NCBI GenBank assembly: GCA_010093685.1
Contig: MU006229.1
Location: 434,001 to 498,000, forward strand
Length of the DNA stretch: 64,000 bases
Origin: Ophiobolus disseminans
Taxonomy: Eukaryota > Ascomycota > Dothideomycetes > Pleosporales > Phaeosphaeriaceae
Direction: 5' to 3'
The notes under the pieces are model-generated. The model did not search any database. It was given only the letters and a program-made list of their open reading frames with translations, and was not told the origin of the DNA. Positions within the stretch are counted from its first letter, which is position 1; each line of letters begins with the position of its first letter. Made by a program: the position numbers and the translations under genes. Shown piece by piece: positions 53,017-64,000 of the stretch.

Positions 53017-53963
53017 ATGGCAACAGGGTTTACTATTCATACTCAGATCCCTTACCGTCCCCTGGTTCAGGGTCGTCAGATGACCACTATCGTCGACCAA
53101 GAGAGCAAACAATCCGATAATGCCACCGATGAGAGCACACACAATCTCGAACGCATAAATCGTCCAAAATTCTATCGCTTCATAGACCTTCCTGAAGAAC
53201 TACGCCTCGAGATCCTTCGATTCAATCTCACTACACGGCGTAAAATCACTGCACGGATGCACACGATGATCTATGGCGCTGAGATTACAGGAGTCAGTTC
53301 TGTCAACAAATACATATACAGCTTGGCTGTGCCACTGTACTATGGAGAAAATGAATTCTCCTTGTTCCGCGAGCTTAGTGCATCCGGCAGGGCCAACATT
53401 TCCGCCTTCCGAATGCCGCCATTTGCGACCGGGTCCGAAGACTTGAGATCACTATTCCCCTGCACCATAACCTGAAGACAGCCCAGTCTATGTGGGAACA
53501 CGAGTCGGTTTGTGGCATCTACAAAAAACAACCAGATTTATGCACATTTGTGCAACCTCGCCGCGCCAAAGAATCCTGGGTTGAAACAGCATGTACCGTG
53601 GACACTGAATGTGATGCGAACAACCAATACCTCAACTACTGCAGAACGTATCTTGGCCAACGGTGCATGTTCAGGCATCGAGGCATACAAATACAAGAGT
53701 GGAGTAAGTGGGCGAGAAACCTCGCCCTGTGGCAAAAGCACTTTCAAGAACTGAAGCGGTTGACAGTCGTCGTTAGGTTAGACGGGTGCTTGAGCTCTCT
53801 TGCTAGAAACATGATGGAGACACTTCCGCACGAAGGCCGGCTCCTGCTCGGTGCGAAGACTACAAAGGTCGACGTACGAATCAAAGACTGTGGCCCAGGA
53901 CTCTGCGATGGGGAATGCGCTCAGATCGTTGAGCGCGTGTTCATGGAGATAATGACGACATAG
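53017..53963 (+). pseudogene. F-box-like family copy 3, one frameshift
   Basis: The first frame (ATG at 53017) has a hydrophilic N-terminus, then the F-box FIDLPEELRLEILRFNLTTR and VPLYYGENEFSLF. It goes out of frame near 53,415 and stops at 53,475. The next frame continues the family at ICDRVRRLEITIPLHHNL and then WQKHFQELKRLTVVVRLDGC to TAG at 53963. The break fits a one-base loss in GCCGCCATTTGC. Both halves are otherwise well preserved, so the lesion is recent or an assembly error. If real, the product loses the whole C-terminal half. Confidence 0.7.
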
Positions 53964-54290
53964 GCGAAGCAGAATGTAAGTATCAGGTTGCCAACGACTG
54001 CTCGGTATACTGAAACCTGTCTAGATCCACTCTCTACGGTGACCTACGATCGTTCATTGTCACCGATTACAACGCAACTTTGCCAATATTAGGCGATGAA
54101 CTCAGAAACGGAATTGACAATGTCATACGTTTCTGTTTTGCCGCAGAAACAAGTCAGCAAAGCTTTGATTTGCAGTGTTTGTGTTCAAGTTGCCATGTTT
54201 GTGGTTTGGTCAATCTTCGCATTGTACTCAAACATCTACGTCTTAAAAGTCTTGTTCTTCCTGCGACAGAAAATCAAACCCCCATCCGAA

Positions 54291-55162
54291 ATGGTACTTC
54301 CTCCACCACCACCCAACCCAAGGCATCCCTTGCCTGCAAGACCCATACATTCAAACCTACCACCAGCCTCAGCAACCGCTCTGCAAACCCAACTAGTTCA
54401 ATTCGCCAATGCGCAACCAACCAACCTCGGTCTAACAGGATTACTATCAGCCCTAGCTCTAACGCCTCCCGGACCAACGTTCCACCCTTTCCAAAGGCTG
54501 CCAGACGAACTCAAGCTCAGAGTGCTCAGCCACACGCTCCTACGCTTCAACCACCCCGTGGCATGCCTCGTACACAAAACTTTCAAAGCAGGCATCAGGA
54601 ATTTACTGGAGGTTTTCAAGGACATGGCCTGGCAGATATATTTCAGCGGCAACACGTTTAAGATCGAGTATGGTCATTACAAACCAGAAGCACCGAGTGC
54701 CCGTGGCGACACCATTGAGGACGTGTACCGCCACGCTGCGTACTTCGAGGAACTGAGAATCCGGGTCCCGAGCGTGCCGTAGGGTCATCGTGTACGCCGG
54801 CTTGAGCTGCACGTAGCGATTTCGCGGGCCGCTAATTACGTGCAATCGGTGCCTGGACTGCTGGAGGAGTGTCCGGGCTTGCAACGGCTGTTTGTCGATA
54901 ACTCGCAGTTTCGAGATGCGCCGGTTTGGCAGCCGCGATTCGTGGATTGGTGCGGCTTAGGCTTGTTGTCAGAGTGGATGAATGCTTTGGGAGTGCGCTG
55001 CAGGGAGTCATTCGGGACTTGCCGCGCGATGCGAGAATCCTGCTCCGACCGAGGTTCACGCCGGACGTTGTTGTTCTGGGGCTTCAGGCGAGGTGTGACG
55101 ACGGGGGTTGCGCGCAGTTGTTAGAGAGCGTTATTAGGGGTATGGTAGCGTTGAGACCATAG
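54291..55162 (+). pseudogene. F-box-like family copy 4, stop codon and frameshift
   Basis: The frame from ATG 54291 opens with a Pro-rich leader, then the F-box-like RLPDELKLRVLSHTLLRF, and ends at an in-frame TAG (54780-54782). Reading on in the same frame gives the family block GHRVRRLELHVAISRA and a Cys-containing segment. A further shift near 54,930 leads into LVRLRLVVRVDECFG and LPRDARILLRPRF, matching the tail of the intact copy. Two lesions in one copy indicate decay. The in-frame TAG could come from CAG by a C-to-T change in a CpA context, as repeat-induced point mutation would cause, but one site proves nothing. Confidence 0.65.
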
Positions 55163-55262
55163 GTGCTGTTGAGTCGCCTTAAGTAGGTGGAGCTTTGGTC
55201 TTGTCTCGAATGTACGTGTAACGTCATTGTAAATTGTTGTCAGGAAGCGTAGTTGTCCGATC

Positions 55263-56375
55263 CTACAGCCCCTTCTTCTTCCCCTCCCCACCCGTCCCTT
55301 CTCCTTCGTGCCCAAGATGCCACTGAACCGCCCTCCTCAACCCCTCCGCCGCTGTAAACCTCGCCCGATATCCTAGCCTCTTTTTAATCTTGTCGATGCT
55401 GAATGTGCGCTCTTGACTCAACATCCTCACCACGCGCGTAGAAAAAGCCATCTCCTCACCCTTAACAACCCAATACACCCACCCTACCATCCACACAAGC
55501 GCCAGCACAAGCCAGACCGGAACGCAACGAATGTCTTCAGGCTTGACGGGATGTCCCGCAAATTCAGCCACGAGATGCGTGAACGCGGGGAAAGTATACG
55601 TATCGTCATCCGTCACGAAAAACGCCTCACCTTCCACACGCATATCATCCTCGCCTTCCACATCCCGCGGACCCAAAAGCTTCTCCCCCGCAAGAATCAT
55701 CGCATGCGTCAAATTACCCACATACGTCCCATCGAACCCATACCCTTTACCCATCTGCCACTTCGCGCGCCCCATCCTCGCACTCCTTACCAAATTCGGA
55801 ATCTGCAACGCATCCCCCTCGCCATACATACTTGCGGGCCTCAGCGCGGCCGTCACCATCGTACCGCCGTTTGCGCGATTCGCGGCCAGAACGAGAGCCT
55901 CGCCGACGGCCTTGGTGTGCGAGTAGAAATTCGGTTGCGCGGGGAAGGACAGGAGTGGGTATGTTTCGTCGGCGAGGTGGAGGGGGGAGAAATGGTCGTG
56001 TATGACGGATGAACTGGATACATACACGAAAGCTTGCACGCGCATGTTTTTCGCACAAGTGAGCAAGTTCTGCGTGCCGGAAATGTTCACACTTGATAGG
56101 AGGGCGCGGTTGGTGGAGAAGGGGTATGGCGACGCGACGTGGAATACGACATGCGGTTTTATGCGCCAGAACACGGTTTTTACGTCGTCGGGGGCGGTGA
56201 TATCGGCGCGATGGTACGTCGGGCCTGGTGTTTCTCGTCGGGTGCATTTTGCATCGAGGATGTGGATGCGGTGAGGATTTACGCCTCGTTCAATGAGGTC
56301 TTGTATTAGGTGCTGGCCTAGAAAGCCGTTTCCGCCGACGATGAGGATTGTCTGTGAGGTGAGTTTTGTGTGCAT
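55263..56375 (-). CDS. NAD(P)-dependent sterol/3-beta-hydroxysteroid-type dehydrogenase
   Basis: Intronless, 370 residues from ATG 56375; a longer frame would need a TTG start. Residues 10-20 (ILIVGGNGFLG) are the Rossmann nucleotide-binding loop. The catalytic pair is Tyr151-x3-Lys155 in FYSHTKAVGEA, with VSSSSVIHD providing the Ser region. A hydrophobic segment near 300 (VWLVLALVWMVGWVYWVV) may anchor it in the ER membrane. The order fits the 3-beta-HSD/ERG26 group; ERG26 removes C4-carboxyl groups in ergosterol synthesis. Identity as the true ERG26 is not certain, because fungi also have ERG26-like paralogs in secondary metabolism. Confidence 0.8.
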   Translation of the reverse strand: MHTKLTSQTILIVGGNGFLGQHLIQDLIERGVNPHRIHILDAKCTRRETPGPTYHRADITAPDDVKTVFWRIKPHVVFHVASPYPFSTNRALLSSVNISGTQNLLTCAKNMRVQAFVYVSSSSVIHDHFSPLHLADETYPLLSFPAQPNFYSHTKAVGEALVLAANRANGGTMVTAALRPASMYGEGDALQIPNLVRSARMGRAKWQMGKGYGFDGTYVGNLTHAMILAGEKLLGPRDVEGEDDMRVEGEAFFVTDDDTYTFPAFTHLVAEFAGHPVKPEDIRCVPVWLVLALVWMVGWVYWVVKGEEMAFSTRVVRMLSQERTFSIDKIKKRLGYRARFTAAEGLRRAVQWHLGHEGEGTGGEGKKKGL

Positions 56376-56949
56376 TGTAGAGGACGGGAGGAGGTGGGTT
56401 GTGGTGGTGAAAGATAGGTTCAACGATGGCTTTTTTGTGGGTGTAGACGGGATTGACTGCGCCGCAATATATTACCCGTCTAATCCTGGTAGGTTCATTG
56501 CACGGGCTTGTAATATGTTTTTGACGAAGCTTGGGTTTTAGTATTGCACTACTATGCCCTACAAAATATTTTGGAGACGCCGATTCGCCGAACGGAACTG
56601 ATGCTTTAGATCCGGTCGTTGTTGTCTTGTACCAGCAGGGCTTGTATGAACTCGCCACCCACCAGACTAAAAAGGAATAGTAGAGTGTATCATGCGCGAA
56701 GTCTGATCTTGATAAACAGGATGCCTACGGAGGGTGACAAACAGTTAACGTGTTACCGTGATTACAAGAGATCAACCTCGCTATCCGCGACCATATCTCC
56801 CAGCCCATTGTTTGCGACCATGCTCCCTGGCCCAGTAATTGTTTCCCGAGCCTTCACTTCCACGTCCTCGATGCTCAAGTCATCATCCGACGGCCACCTC
56901 TTTAGTCCTGTTACCTCACACGCTCGCCGTGATTGCAGCTTCCACCCAT
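56376..56949. other. Intergenic, 0.6 kb
   Basis: Promoter of the dehydrogenase gene and 3' flank of the MYND gene. No other feature. Confidence 0.4.
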
Positions 56950-58303
56950 TTAGTTGATTTTTTTGATGATCTTCATGTCTCGGTCGTCCCGCTTCGGACC
57001 AGCTTCGAGCTCCTTCTGAGCTGCCACCATGTTCTCAGCCATTGTTGGATCGACACGCTTGATAGCTTCGAGCTTTGCCGGACTTGGAGCGACCAGTCGG
57101 TCTTTGAACCCAGCCGAGCACATGATCGGATCGCGGTTACCGATGTACATGCTGGCCACCTTGCGATTGGGGGTTGCCAACATCGAGCAGAATTGCTTGT
57201 GTACCTTCCAGTCTTCCTTTTGGCAGACCATTCCGCAATACAATACCCGCTTACACTTAGCACATGTGTGCAAGGCTGAACCAGTGTGTGTGCTCGTAGC
57301 GTCACAGACCATGCAGTTCGATTGTGGCTGCAGCGCAAGCGCCTTCATTGTCGCTTGCTCCGTTGCCAAGCGCTTCTTCAGATCATCGTCTAGGGACTCC
57401 AGAACATCTACCGGAGCGGCATCGTTTAGCGCTCGAACATTCATGAGCCCCGAGCCCGGAAAGGGCCTATCAGCTTTCGCCGCACCGCCGGCCTGCTGGG
57501 CGTCCTGGCAGTCCATGGAGCCGAAATTGTAGGGTGTTCCGTTATGGTAGCCCGGAAGACCGTAGAGTGCCTGCTGCATCTGCGCCAGTGCGTCCCGCTG
57601 GAGTCCAACTTTGGGATAGATCTCGCGAGAGTGGCCTTGAACTCATCGGGGAGAGTGCAGCCGAGACTCATGAAGTAAGCTCCAAGAATGACTAGCGTGT
57701 ATGCAGCTCCATATGGATTGCTTAGGCGTTGCTCAGTGTGCATCTCGTCGGTGTACTTCTGGATGAGCTGCGTCACTGCGCTGGGGCCGTTTGTGACGAG
57801 ATTCGGCTCCTGTTCTAGAAGGCGACAGACGTGGCCGGGCCGAGTGCAGTGGTTGGCGTAGACTGAGTGATGGAAGTCTGTTCGAATGAAGGCCTCGTCT
57901 GCGTCTTCGTCGGAGCCATAGGTATACAACGTTGTTTCGTCATTCGCAATGCTTGAGCCTAGACCCGCGACGAGGGATTCGATAGCGATGACTTGATGAT
58001 GGAAGAGAGAGGTTAGTGCTTCAATCATAGGCTTGCAGATAGTATATGAAAGCTTGCCTTGCTAAGTTTTGCCATAATGTCGTCATCCATGTCACGCTCG
58101 AAGCTACCCAGCAGTGACTGACGAAGATTTTTGTCACTGTCACTCATATCCGTCTGGTTCCGGCGATTAGGAATGACCATGGCGGATTTTTGTAGTCCTC
58201 GAACGACGAAATCGTTGAGGAGCATCCTTGACTCGTTGTCTAAGCTCCATATGATGTTGAGGTCATGGTCGCTTTGGAAGAGACCGAGGCGCCAGGCACC
58301 CAT
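56950..58303 (-). CDS. MYND zinc-finger protein with apparent frameshift
   Basis: Starts at MGAWRLGLFQSDHDLNIIWS, the usual start of a fungal MYND-finger family. An unresolved intron lies between about 58,100 and 57,990. The central exon ends in YTLVILGAYFMSLGCTLPDE and breaks frame near 57,612. The next frame gives YPKVGLQRDALAQMQQALYG, which is the expected continuation. One base missing in GCGAGATC would explain it. The MYND finger is CMVCDATSTHTGSALHTCAK followed by CKRVLYCGMVCQKEDWKVHK and QFC, with all zinc-binding Cys/His present. MYND fingers bind proteins; the role here is unknown. The frameshift could be an assembly error, since both sides are well kept. Confidence 0.65.
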
Positions 58304-58861
58304 ATTGTCAAACACTTGAACGATAGAAGTGTAATGCGGAGCGGATAGTGTAGGATCCTACGAATGAGGTGGGTTAGCTAAAGCTTGTACATCAGTGCCA
58401 CTGATGTTTGACTGCGCGGCATAACTCACAATGACGGATCGATGTGCAAGCTGCGCAGTGTGAACACTCTGCTACCTAGATAGCAGTAGAAATTGCTGAC
58501 CTCAGAATGGGTGATGAGTGGTGAGGGAGCGTGAGTGGGCCCGGCGGCGCGGTACCCACCTATATGTAGCGTCCCCACGTACTCACGTGACCTCGCGACG
58601 GTGGAAGGCACGACGATATCCCGAAAGGTGTACTCGCAAAGAGCCAGGATATTTCATGACAGCCTGTTCATCTGGCGTCACCGTACACCTTGGCTGTAGC
58701 ATCCTCATAGCTCCTGCAAGAGTTAGCTGTGGAGGTGTTGCGAACTTCCAGCTCGCCCGCTTCGTCACCACATCAAAGCTGCGCGGAAAAGGTATGGTAC
58801 AAGGTGCACGAACGCTGAGAACAGATATTATACTATACTATACAACAATCATCTTCGATTC
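58304..58861. other. Intergenic, 0.6 kb
   Basis: Promoter of the MYND gene and 3' flank of SLS1. A short AT-rich run (ATTATACTATACTATACAAC) near 58,828 may mark the SLS1 3' UTR. Nothing else. Confidence 0.4.
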
Positions 58862-61762
58862 TTACATCGCGGCCTTTGAGGCCTTGCTAGGTCCGTCGGA
58901 TGCTTCGTCTTGCTTGGTACTTTGGTCTTCGACTGCCTGACTCTCGACAATTCTGACCTCATCTTCGGTCGGCGTGATCACGTCGGCTATTTGTGAATCG
59001 GCGGGGTTTGGTGAATCAAGATGCTCGACCTCCTTCAGCTCTTGCATCTTCTCCGCTGGTGTATCTTTGATGTTCGTGTCGAACGAAGCTTGTGTCTCAA
59101 CAACCGCAGCATTAGCATCCAACGCCGGAGTACCCGACACCACTCGCACCGCACCCTCCTCTTTACTTTCAACCTTCTTCCCACCCTCCTCCGCCAACCT
59201 ATTCGCATTCCTCTCATTCTCTTCAGCCGCCCTGCGTATCTTCCTCTCGCTACCCTCCGCCCTCGGTCTGAGCATCTTAAGCGCGGGCTGCACTTGGGCA
59301 GCAGCCTGGGTGACCGCGTGCACCAGACTGAAACTCTTCCTTACAAACGACTCCAAGTTCTCTTGGTCCTGGAACAAAACCTTGGGGCTAGGCCCAACGC
59401 CGAGATAGTACATGCTCAGCCCGCCGCCTCGAGCGCCGAGCTTACCGGACTGGGTAGTGCTGTACGTGACATTCTGATTGAGAAACGTTCCGCTGACGGC
59501 CTGGCGGAACTCGACACCGGAGAAGAGATACGTGACGTGCCGCATGCCCTTTGCATCGGCAGGTTGACCTGGTATCGTCCATTTCGGGATCTCGATGCTA
59601 AGAGAAGGAGCCGTGAGACGCTCGCCGCTTGCAATGTTCTCGCTCACAGCCTTGGTCCACTCCATCACGTGCGGATGACGATGGGTCGTCTTGAAACGCA
59701 GACGACCGTAGCGGACGAATCGTAGGTCTGCGACCTGCTCGGGGATCAGCGCATCGTGTATGTGCTGTTGGAAGCCGAGACTGAGTTTGTGGAGCGCAGC
59801 CTTGCCCCCCGTGCGACTGGTCCGCATTTGAATGTGGAGGCTGGGGAAGGTTTGGTCGGGTTTGAAATCGCCCTGGTCAGGAGAGGGAACAAAGTCATAG
59901 TGCAGAGAGGGTGAGTCAGTACGCGACAGGGCCTGAAAGTACGGAGCTGGACCGCTTTCTACTCGACTGTCTTGGAAATTTGCCGATGTGAAAAGGCTCA
60001 TTAGTCCAGGGGTGTCTGGTATAAATACTGGTCGTTGCTTAGGCAAGAGTCCAGCCTTTGGCCTTTCACTGGGCGTCTCCGGCAGCAAGGGGAAGAGGGC
60101 TTGGCCAATCTCAGCCGATAGCTTATACTCGGGCCTAGTTACCCAGTAGCCGTTGTCTTTATTACTGAAACCCTCTGCCGGTGTTGTGGCTTGGTCCTGG
60201 GTTTGTCGCAGACCTTTTATGGTTGTAGCAACGCGTGTTTTGCTACCAGAAAACGTTCCCGTTAGGTCATACTTCCGAGGGGCTTTCGAGACCAACTCGT
60301 CGACGGAATCGGGTTGGCTTCTCTTCGAACGGGGGAAAGAATACCGACCCAGCTTCGTGCCTCGATGCTTATGATCTAGTGACGTCTGGTCGACTGAAGT
60401 AGGGACCAAGTTGGCAGTTGCTTTAGATTGTAGTTTCTGCGTGTCGATTGTGTAGAGGGTAGAGTCTTTCAGAGGAAGAAGTCGAAGCAGCGTTCGCTCT
60501 GCTTCTGCAGTGGCGCTCTTTCCTAGGCCTCGAATTACGAGCTGAAGTTGTTAGCCAGAGCGATATATTTTGTCAGCTCGTCTTACAGTATTATCGTTGT
60601 CCATGCGCTGGATGCTCGTGCGTGTGAGCGAGGCAACCGTGGCAAAGTCCTCCTTCGTGTACAGCGCGGCAAGTTTCCTGTCTTCTGGCACCTTGTCTTG
60701 GTCGAGACATGGTATCCAAGGCTTCAGCTGCAGCTTCTTCACCTCTGTGTTTTTCAGAGCCTCTTGGATGTCGTTTGCAGCATATTCGGCGGTGCTTTTG
60801 TCTGCCGTGATGCGAAGTACGCTGTGCGGCTCATATATCTCGAGTCGGGCCTTCCGCTCCTTGCCGACCTTGTCTAAGATCGTCTCATCGCCAGCCTTGA
60901 GCAGTGCGAATTGCCACGGCTTCAATGACAGCTCAATGTCTCCAGGCGCTTCAATCTCTTCCAGCGGGACCAGCTGCCAGAGGTCTCTCATGATTCGGTC
61001 TACGAGAAGCTGCTTGCTCACAGGCGCACGTCTCGGTCTAGTCGTGACATCGGTGCCCGGCAGGCGTCTTTGGATGGGTCGAAGCCCTGGCTGCCACTCT
61101 GTGCGAGTAACAAAGCTCTTGGACCCGACCTTGAGGCTGTCGAGAAGCTTCTTGTTGTAGCTCCCGTGCTGTATATTCTTCGCAGCGGAGTAGTACTTTG
61201 CGAGCTGGGTCAAATTGAAGGCCTGCGTGATGTCTTGTGTGAGTTTTACAAAGACAGCCGTCGTCACGAAGTGCGACTCGCCAGGTTCGGCGCTGGTCTC
61301 CGGCCGCAAGCTCTGGAGTCGATCGTGTATGTCTGCTGGCGTGGGCGACTCACGTTCCTGCTGGATGGTGGCAATCATATCCGGGACCACGATCGGTTCG
61401 GCGGGCTCCGGCTCTTCGACAGGCTCGGTAGGTTTGCTGTCGTCATCCTCGACTTCGCGCAAGACCAGAATTTTGGCATCATCGCCCAGCGTCTTCAACC
61501 CGTCCAAGTGTGCGGACCTCTCGTGGATGATTTTGCCCTTTCTTTTGCGCATGCGGTCAATTGGCGCGACCTGTTTTCTTATCCGGAGACCGGCGGTCGG
61601 AGGCTCCAGCGCTGCCAGCTCGTCTGCGCCATCGTGGCGGCGTGCAGAGGCGGAAAAGTTCGCGTGGGAGGGCCGGCCGGCGTATGCGGGGAGTCGGCGT
61701 CGTGCAAGCTGGAGCTCACATCGGAAGCATACAAATGCAGACGAGGCTCGGGGAGCGAGCAT
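58862..61762 (-). CDS. SLS1: Mitochondrial inner-membrane-bound regulator SLS1
   Basis: Exon 1 (60587-61762) and exon 2 (58862-60541), joined across a 45-bp intron in phase 0, give 951 residues; each exon alone looks like a separate gene. The N-terminus is a presequence (ASSAFVCFRCELQLARRR), followed by ANFSASARRHDG as a likely cleavage region. Central blocks such as KILVLREVEDDD, LVKLTQDITQAFNLTQLAKY-like helices and, over the splice, LVIRGLGKSATAEAERTLLR match the SLS family. SLS1 couples mitochondrial transcription and translation at the inner membrane. The C-terminal ~150 residues are charged and low-complexity (RRAAEENERNANRLAEEG). Identification rests on my recall of the family; a profile search would settle it. 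Confidence 0.75.
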
Positions 61763-62090
61763 GGAGAAGAGGAGCGGGGCGTGCGGGCGGCGAGAGTGGA
61801 TGCATCTGGCGTGGGAGAGCGATGCATGTCTCGAACTTTCCTGACCGCCTTCAGCCCTACCCGCTTCTGCCGCCGACGCGAACCCACGTGCGCGTCATCT
61901 GTAGAGATGTTGCTTCCCCACACTCTTTTTTCATTGAGGAACACCTTACTGTTCGATGATTAAGCATTCTTCTGCTGTTGATCCACGCCCACGGGTTGAA
62001 TCAATGGAGCCAACAAACTTTTATTGTCCTCAAGGTATGTAAAATTATATAACTTGAACTTACATGTAAAGTTGCACATCCTCCCACAGG
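61763..62090. other. Intergenic, 0.3 kb
   Basis: Promoter of SLS1 and 3' flank of the NT-C2 gene. Nothing else seen. Confidence 0.4.
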
Positions 62091-63299
62091 TCAGATCGGC
62101 CTCCGCCAACTACACAAATCCTCCCTCAGCTCAAACTCATCCACCTCATGATGCGGGCGATACCTCTTCCTCTCCGCCTCAACCTTCATCTGATGCGCCT
62201 GCTGCTCGAGGCTACCCCTGCCCCTCACCCCCGGGCTGCTCGTTCTCATGTCCATATCCGCCTGCCGGAGCGTCTCATGCGACGTGCGATGCTGCGTGTG
62301 CCGCGACTCACTGCCGCTCGTGGACCCGCTGCTGTCGCCTGCCACGTAGCGCAGCGGCTGCCCGCGCTGCTGCATGTACGGCTTCTCGCGGTCGCCCCAG
62401 CCGTCGCCGCCCGCGAAGATGTCCTCGATGCATTCGTCCGCTTTGAGCTCGCCTGGCTGCGCGGACCAGTAGGCGGCGAGCGTGCGGCGGTACATGTCTT
62501 GGAGCTCGCCGGCTTCGCGGGACTTGCTGGAGAGGGAAGGGGCGGCTGGTGCGGTTAGCTTTGGTTGTGATGTGCCTGTAGCGTGCTTACCCCCGTTGTC
62601 TTCCAGCTCGGCCTGTTCACCCGCCATGATGCCTGCAATACCGCTAAACACCTGCGCTGTCTTCAGGGCTGGCGCAATGTAGTTTTTGTCCCCCTCAATC
62701 TGCTTCATGTATATGCCCAGCTTGAGCGTGCTGTTGATCTTGCTGTTCTGCATGAGGTACCTCCGCGTGACTCCGGGGTCGTCGCCGTCCGCCGGTGCCA
62801 GATCGCTCTGCTCGACGTACTCGGCCAGGTTCAGCTTGACGTTGCCGAGTGTTATTCGCTCGCCCCTGCCTGTGCCGGCATACTCCTGTATCACCTCGAG
62901 CTCCAGCGAGCTCTCCTGCAGCATGCCGTTCTTGTCTACCGTGAGCCGCACCGGCAGTGACATGTCGTAGTTGTACAGCACTTTGTGGTCGCGGATCGGG
63001 CAGCTCTCGGTGCGCCCGCGGTGGTCGGCCGCCGTCGAGTGCGAGAGGTGCCATTTGATAAAGGACGTGCCATTGACGAGCGGCACGTTATTGAGGTCGA
63101 GTATCTGCTACTATCAGTCCCCGGTTGCGCACGGCTTCCTCCGTAGATGCTCACCCTCAGGTGCAATTCGAACTTTGGCTGCGCATTTGTCAGCCTGGTG
63201 TCTCGGCAGCAATGGGTGCATTCCTACGCGGCGGTTCTTAGGGACTGGTACCACAGTGAGCTGTGTCGCGAATGCGACGGAACGCCGAAGCGTGGACAT
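62091..63299 (-). CDS. N-terminal C2 (NT-C2/EEIG-type) domain protein
   Basis: Four exons (63228-63299, 63155-63178, 62591-63104, 62546-bp intron then 62091-62545) with introns of 49, 50 and 45 bp give 354 residues. Joining the first three exons yields KNRRPKFELHLRILDLNNVP followed by LVNGTSFIKWHL, the start of the NT-C2 domain found in EEIG1/EHBP1-type proteins, which often link membranes with trafficking or cytoskeleton. Further domain strands include ELEVIQEYAGTGRGERITLG and KLNLAEYVE. The C-terminal third is basic and low-complexity (Ser/Gln/Arg). The 24-base second exon is easily missed. No signal peptide. The start is divergent from TAD1, 228 bp away. Confidence 0.75.
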
Positions 63300-63527
63300 G
63301 CTCACCAAAAGCTTGCATGGTGAAGAAGAGAAGAAAGAAGCGCGGTACAAAGGCTTAGTATATGAGCGTATTACTTGAGCTGAGCGTGCTACAGGGTAGT
63401 TGCGATAGAGTGACAATGGCCGCAACGGGTGAAGGACTTAGCGCCTTTCGACGTTCCCGGCACCTCCGATCGTCCACCACTACCACCACAGCTCCACCAT
63501 GACGGATCACAATATCCGTCCATCGAA
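63300..63527. promoter_or_regulatory. Divergent promoter of the NT-C2 gene and TAD1
   Basis: 228 bp between two divergent starts, so both promoters are compact or shared. No distinctive motif. Confidence 0.4.
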
Positions 63528-64000
63528 ATGACTGTAGATGCGGACGCCATTGCGGACTGCGTACTCTCAACCTTTGACCAGCTGCCAGAAAAGCGCAAAC
63601 CACGACCCCGCAGCGATGGATCCAGGGAATGGGTTCCTCTTGCCGGCATTGTCTTATCTAAGGGTAACCGCTCCTGTTGCATCCGGAACCTGGCGTGCGG
63701 CGGCTGATGCTTGCGACTTAGCGAAGACGGCAAGCTTTCTTGCGTCTCTCTTGGGTAAGCTTGTTTCTGCTTTTGTTCCGGACACGTACTTCAATCTACT
63801 ACCGTTTCGGTAATTCTTGTTGTTTTGACCAATGGGGTGTATGATGTAGTTGAGGCACAGTCATGGTCAATTCCTTTTTTTAATCTACAGTGAACTAACG
63901 TTTTCAGCACTGGCATGAAATGTCTGCCCTTGACCAAACTTTCCCAAGCACAAGGAAATATCCTGCACGACTGGCACGCTGAAATCCTGGCCATCCGCTC
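63528..64000 (+). CDS. TAD1: tRNA-specific adenosine deaminase (ADAT1/Tad1), 5' part, cut by window end
   Basis: Exons 63528-63663, 63727-63754 and 63908-64000+ give the first ~85 residues. The joins produce LAGIVLSKDGKLSCVSLGTG followed by MKCLPLTKL and GNILHDWHAEILAIRS. His and Glu of HAE form the first part of the zinc/catalytic site of the adenosine deaminase editase domain. Tad1 converts A37 to inosine in tRNA-Ala. The 28-base second exon is restored by an acceptor CTTAGCGAAG four to seven bases beyond a nearer AG. The start ATG at 63528 is chosen over the in-frame GTG at 63429. The rest lies outside the window. Confidence 0.88.

Noticed and set aside
58862..60409. Treating this frame as a separate gene from 60551-61762
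   Set aside because: The apparent start is TTG; a 45-bp intron joins both frames in phase, giving one SLS1 protein.
1..64000. CRISPR arrays, bacterial operons, prophage or intact transposons
   Set aside because: None seen: no regular direct-repeat arrays, no transposase or reverse transcriptase frames, and the gene structure is fungal throughout.

Overview
The window looks like nuclear DNA of a filamentous ascomycete, most likely a dothideomycete. The genes are dense and moderately GC-rich, and most are broken by short introns of about 41 to 125 bp, many near 50 bp, with GT...AG ends and CTRAC-like branch sites. The proteome is typical of such fungi: a Zn2Cys6 regulator, a heme-thiolate peroxidase, GH53 and GH105 pectin enzymes, a TNA1-type transporter and a PTH11-like receptor end. 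I cannot name the species. Placement within Dothideomycetes is inference from the style of the gene families.

Layout. Positions 1-23,200 hold the tail of a PTH11-like membrane protein, a heme-thiolate peroxidase, a small C2H2 zinc-finger gene facing tail-to-tail a Zn2Cys6 regulator, a 3.4-kb gene-free stretch, a coiled-coil protein, an MFS transporter, an SLC35F6-like carrier, ribosomal protein RPS3, a GH53 endo-galactanase and the SDH flavination factor SDH5/SDHAF2. Positions 23,600-34,600 are a gene-poor island whose only recognisable genes are four small C2H2 zinc-finger genes, all on the minus strand; they share a two-finger architecture with the gene at 4.4-5.3 kb. Positions 34,600-46,000 are a conserved core block: PRP24/SART3, a small low-complexity protein, mitochondrial ribosomal protein uL22m, the nucleolar protein UTP15, and a homeodomain plus C2H2 regulator divergent from UTP15. 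Positions 46,300-55,200 are a second accessory island: an intact F-box-like gene and three broken relatives, all on the plus strand, interleaved with a four-cysteine small secreted protein, a secreted GH105 hydrolase and a BTB-like protein. Positions 55,200-64,000 return to conserved genes: a sterol/3-beta-HSD-type dehydrogenase, a MYND-finger protein with one apparent frameshift, the mitochondrial SLS1 regulator, an NT-C2 protein and the start of the tRNA adenosine deaminase TAD1, cut by the window end.

How the genes fit together. RPS3, UTP15, PRP24, uL22m, SLS1, SDH5 and TAD1 are housekeeping functions (cytosolic and mitochondrial translation, ribosome biogenesis, splicing, respiration, tRNA editing) and show no common pathway. 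The GH53 and GH105 enzymes act on pectin side chains and suggest growth on plant material. The features I would look at first are the two local paralog families (C2H2 and F-box-like), which occupy the two accessory islands and show expansion and decay. Splice structures were derived by hand; wherever exon lengths are quoted the reading frame closes, but nothing was checked against transcripts or databases.
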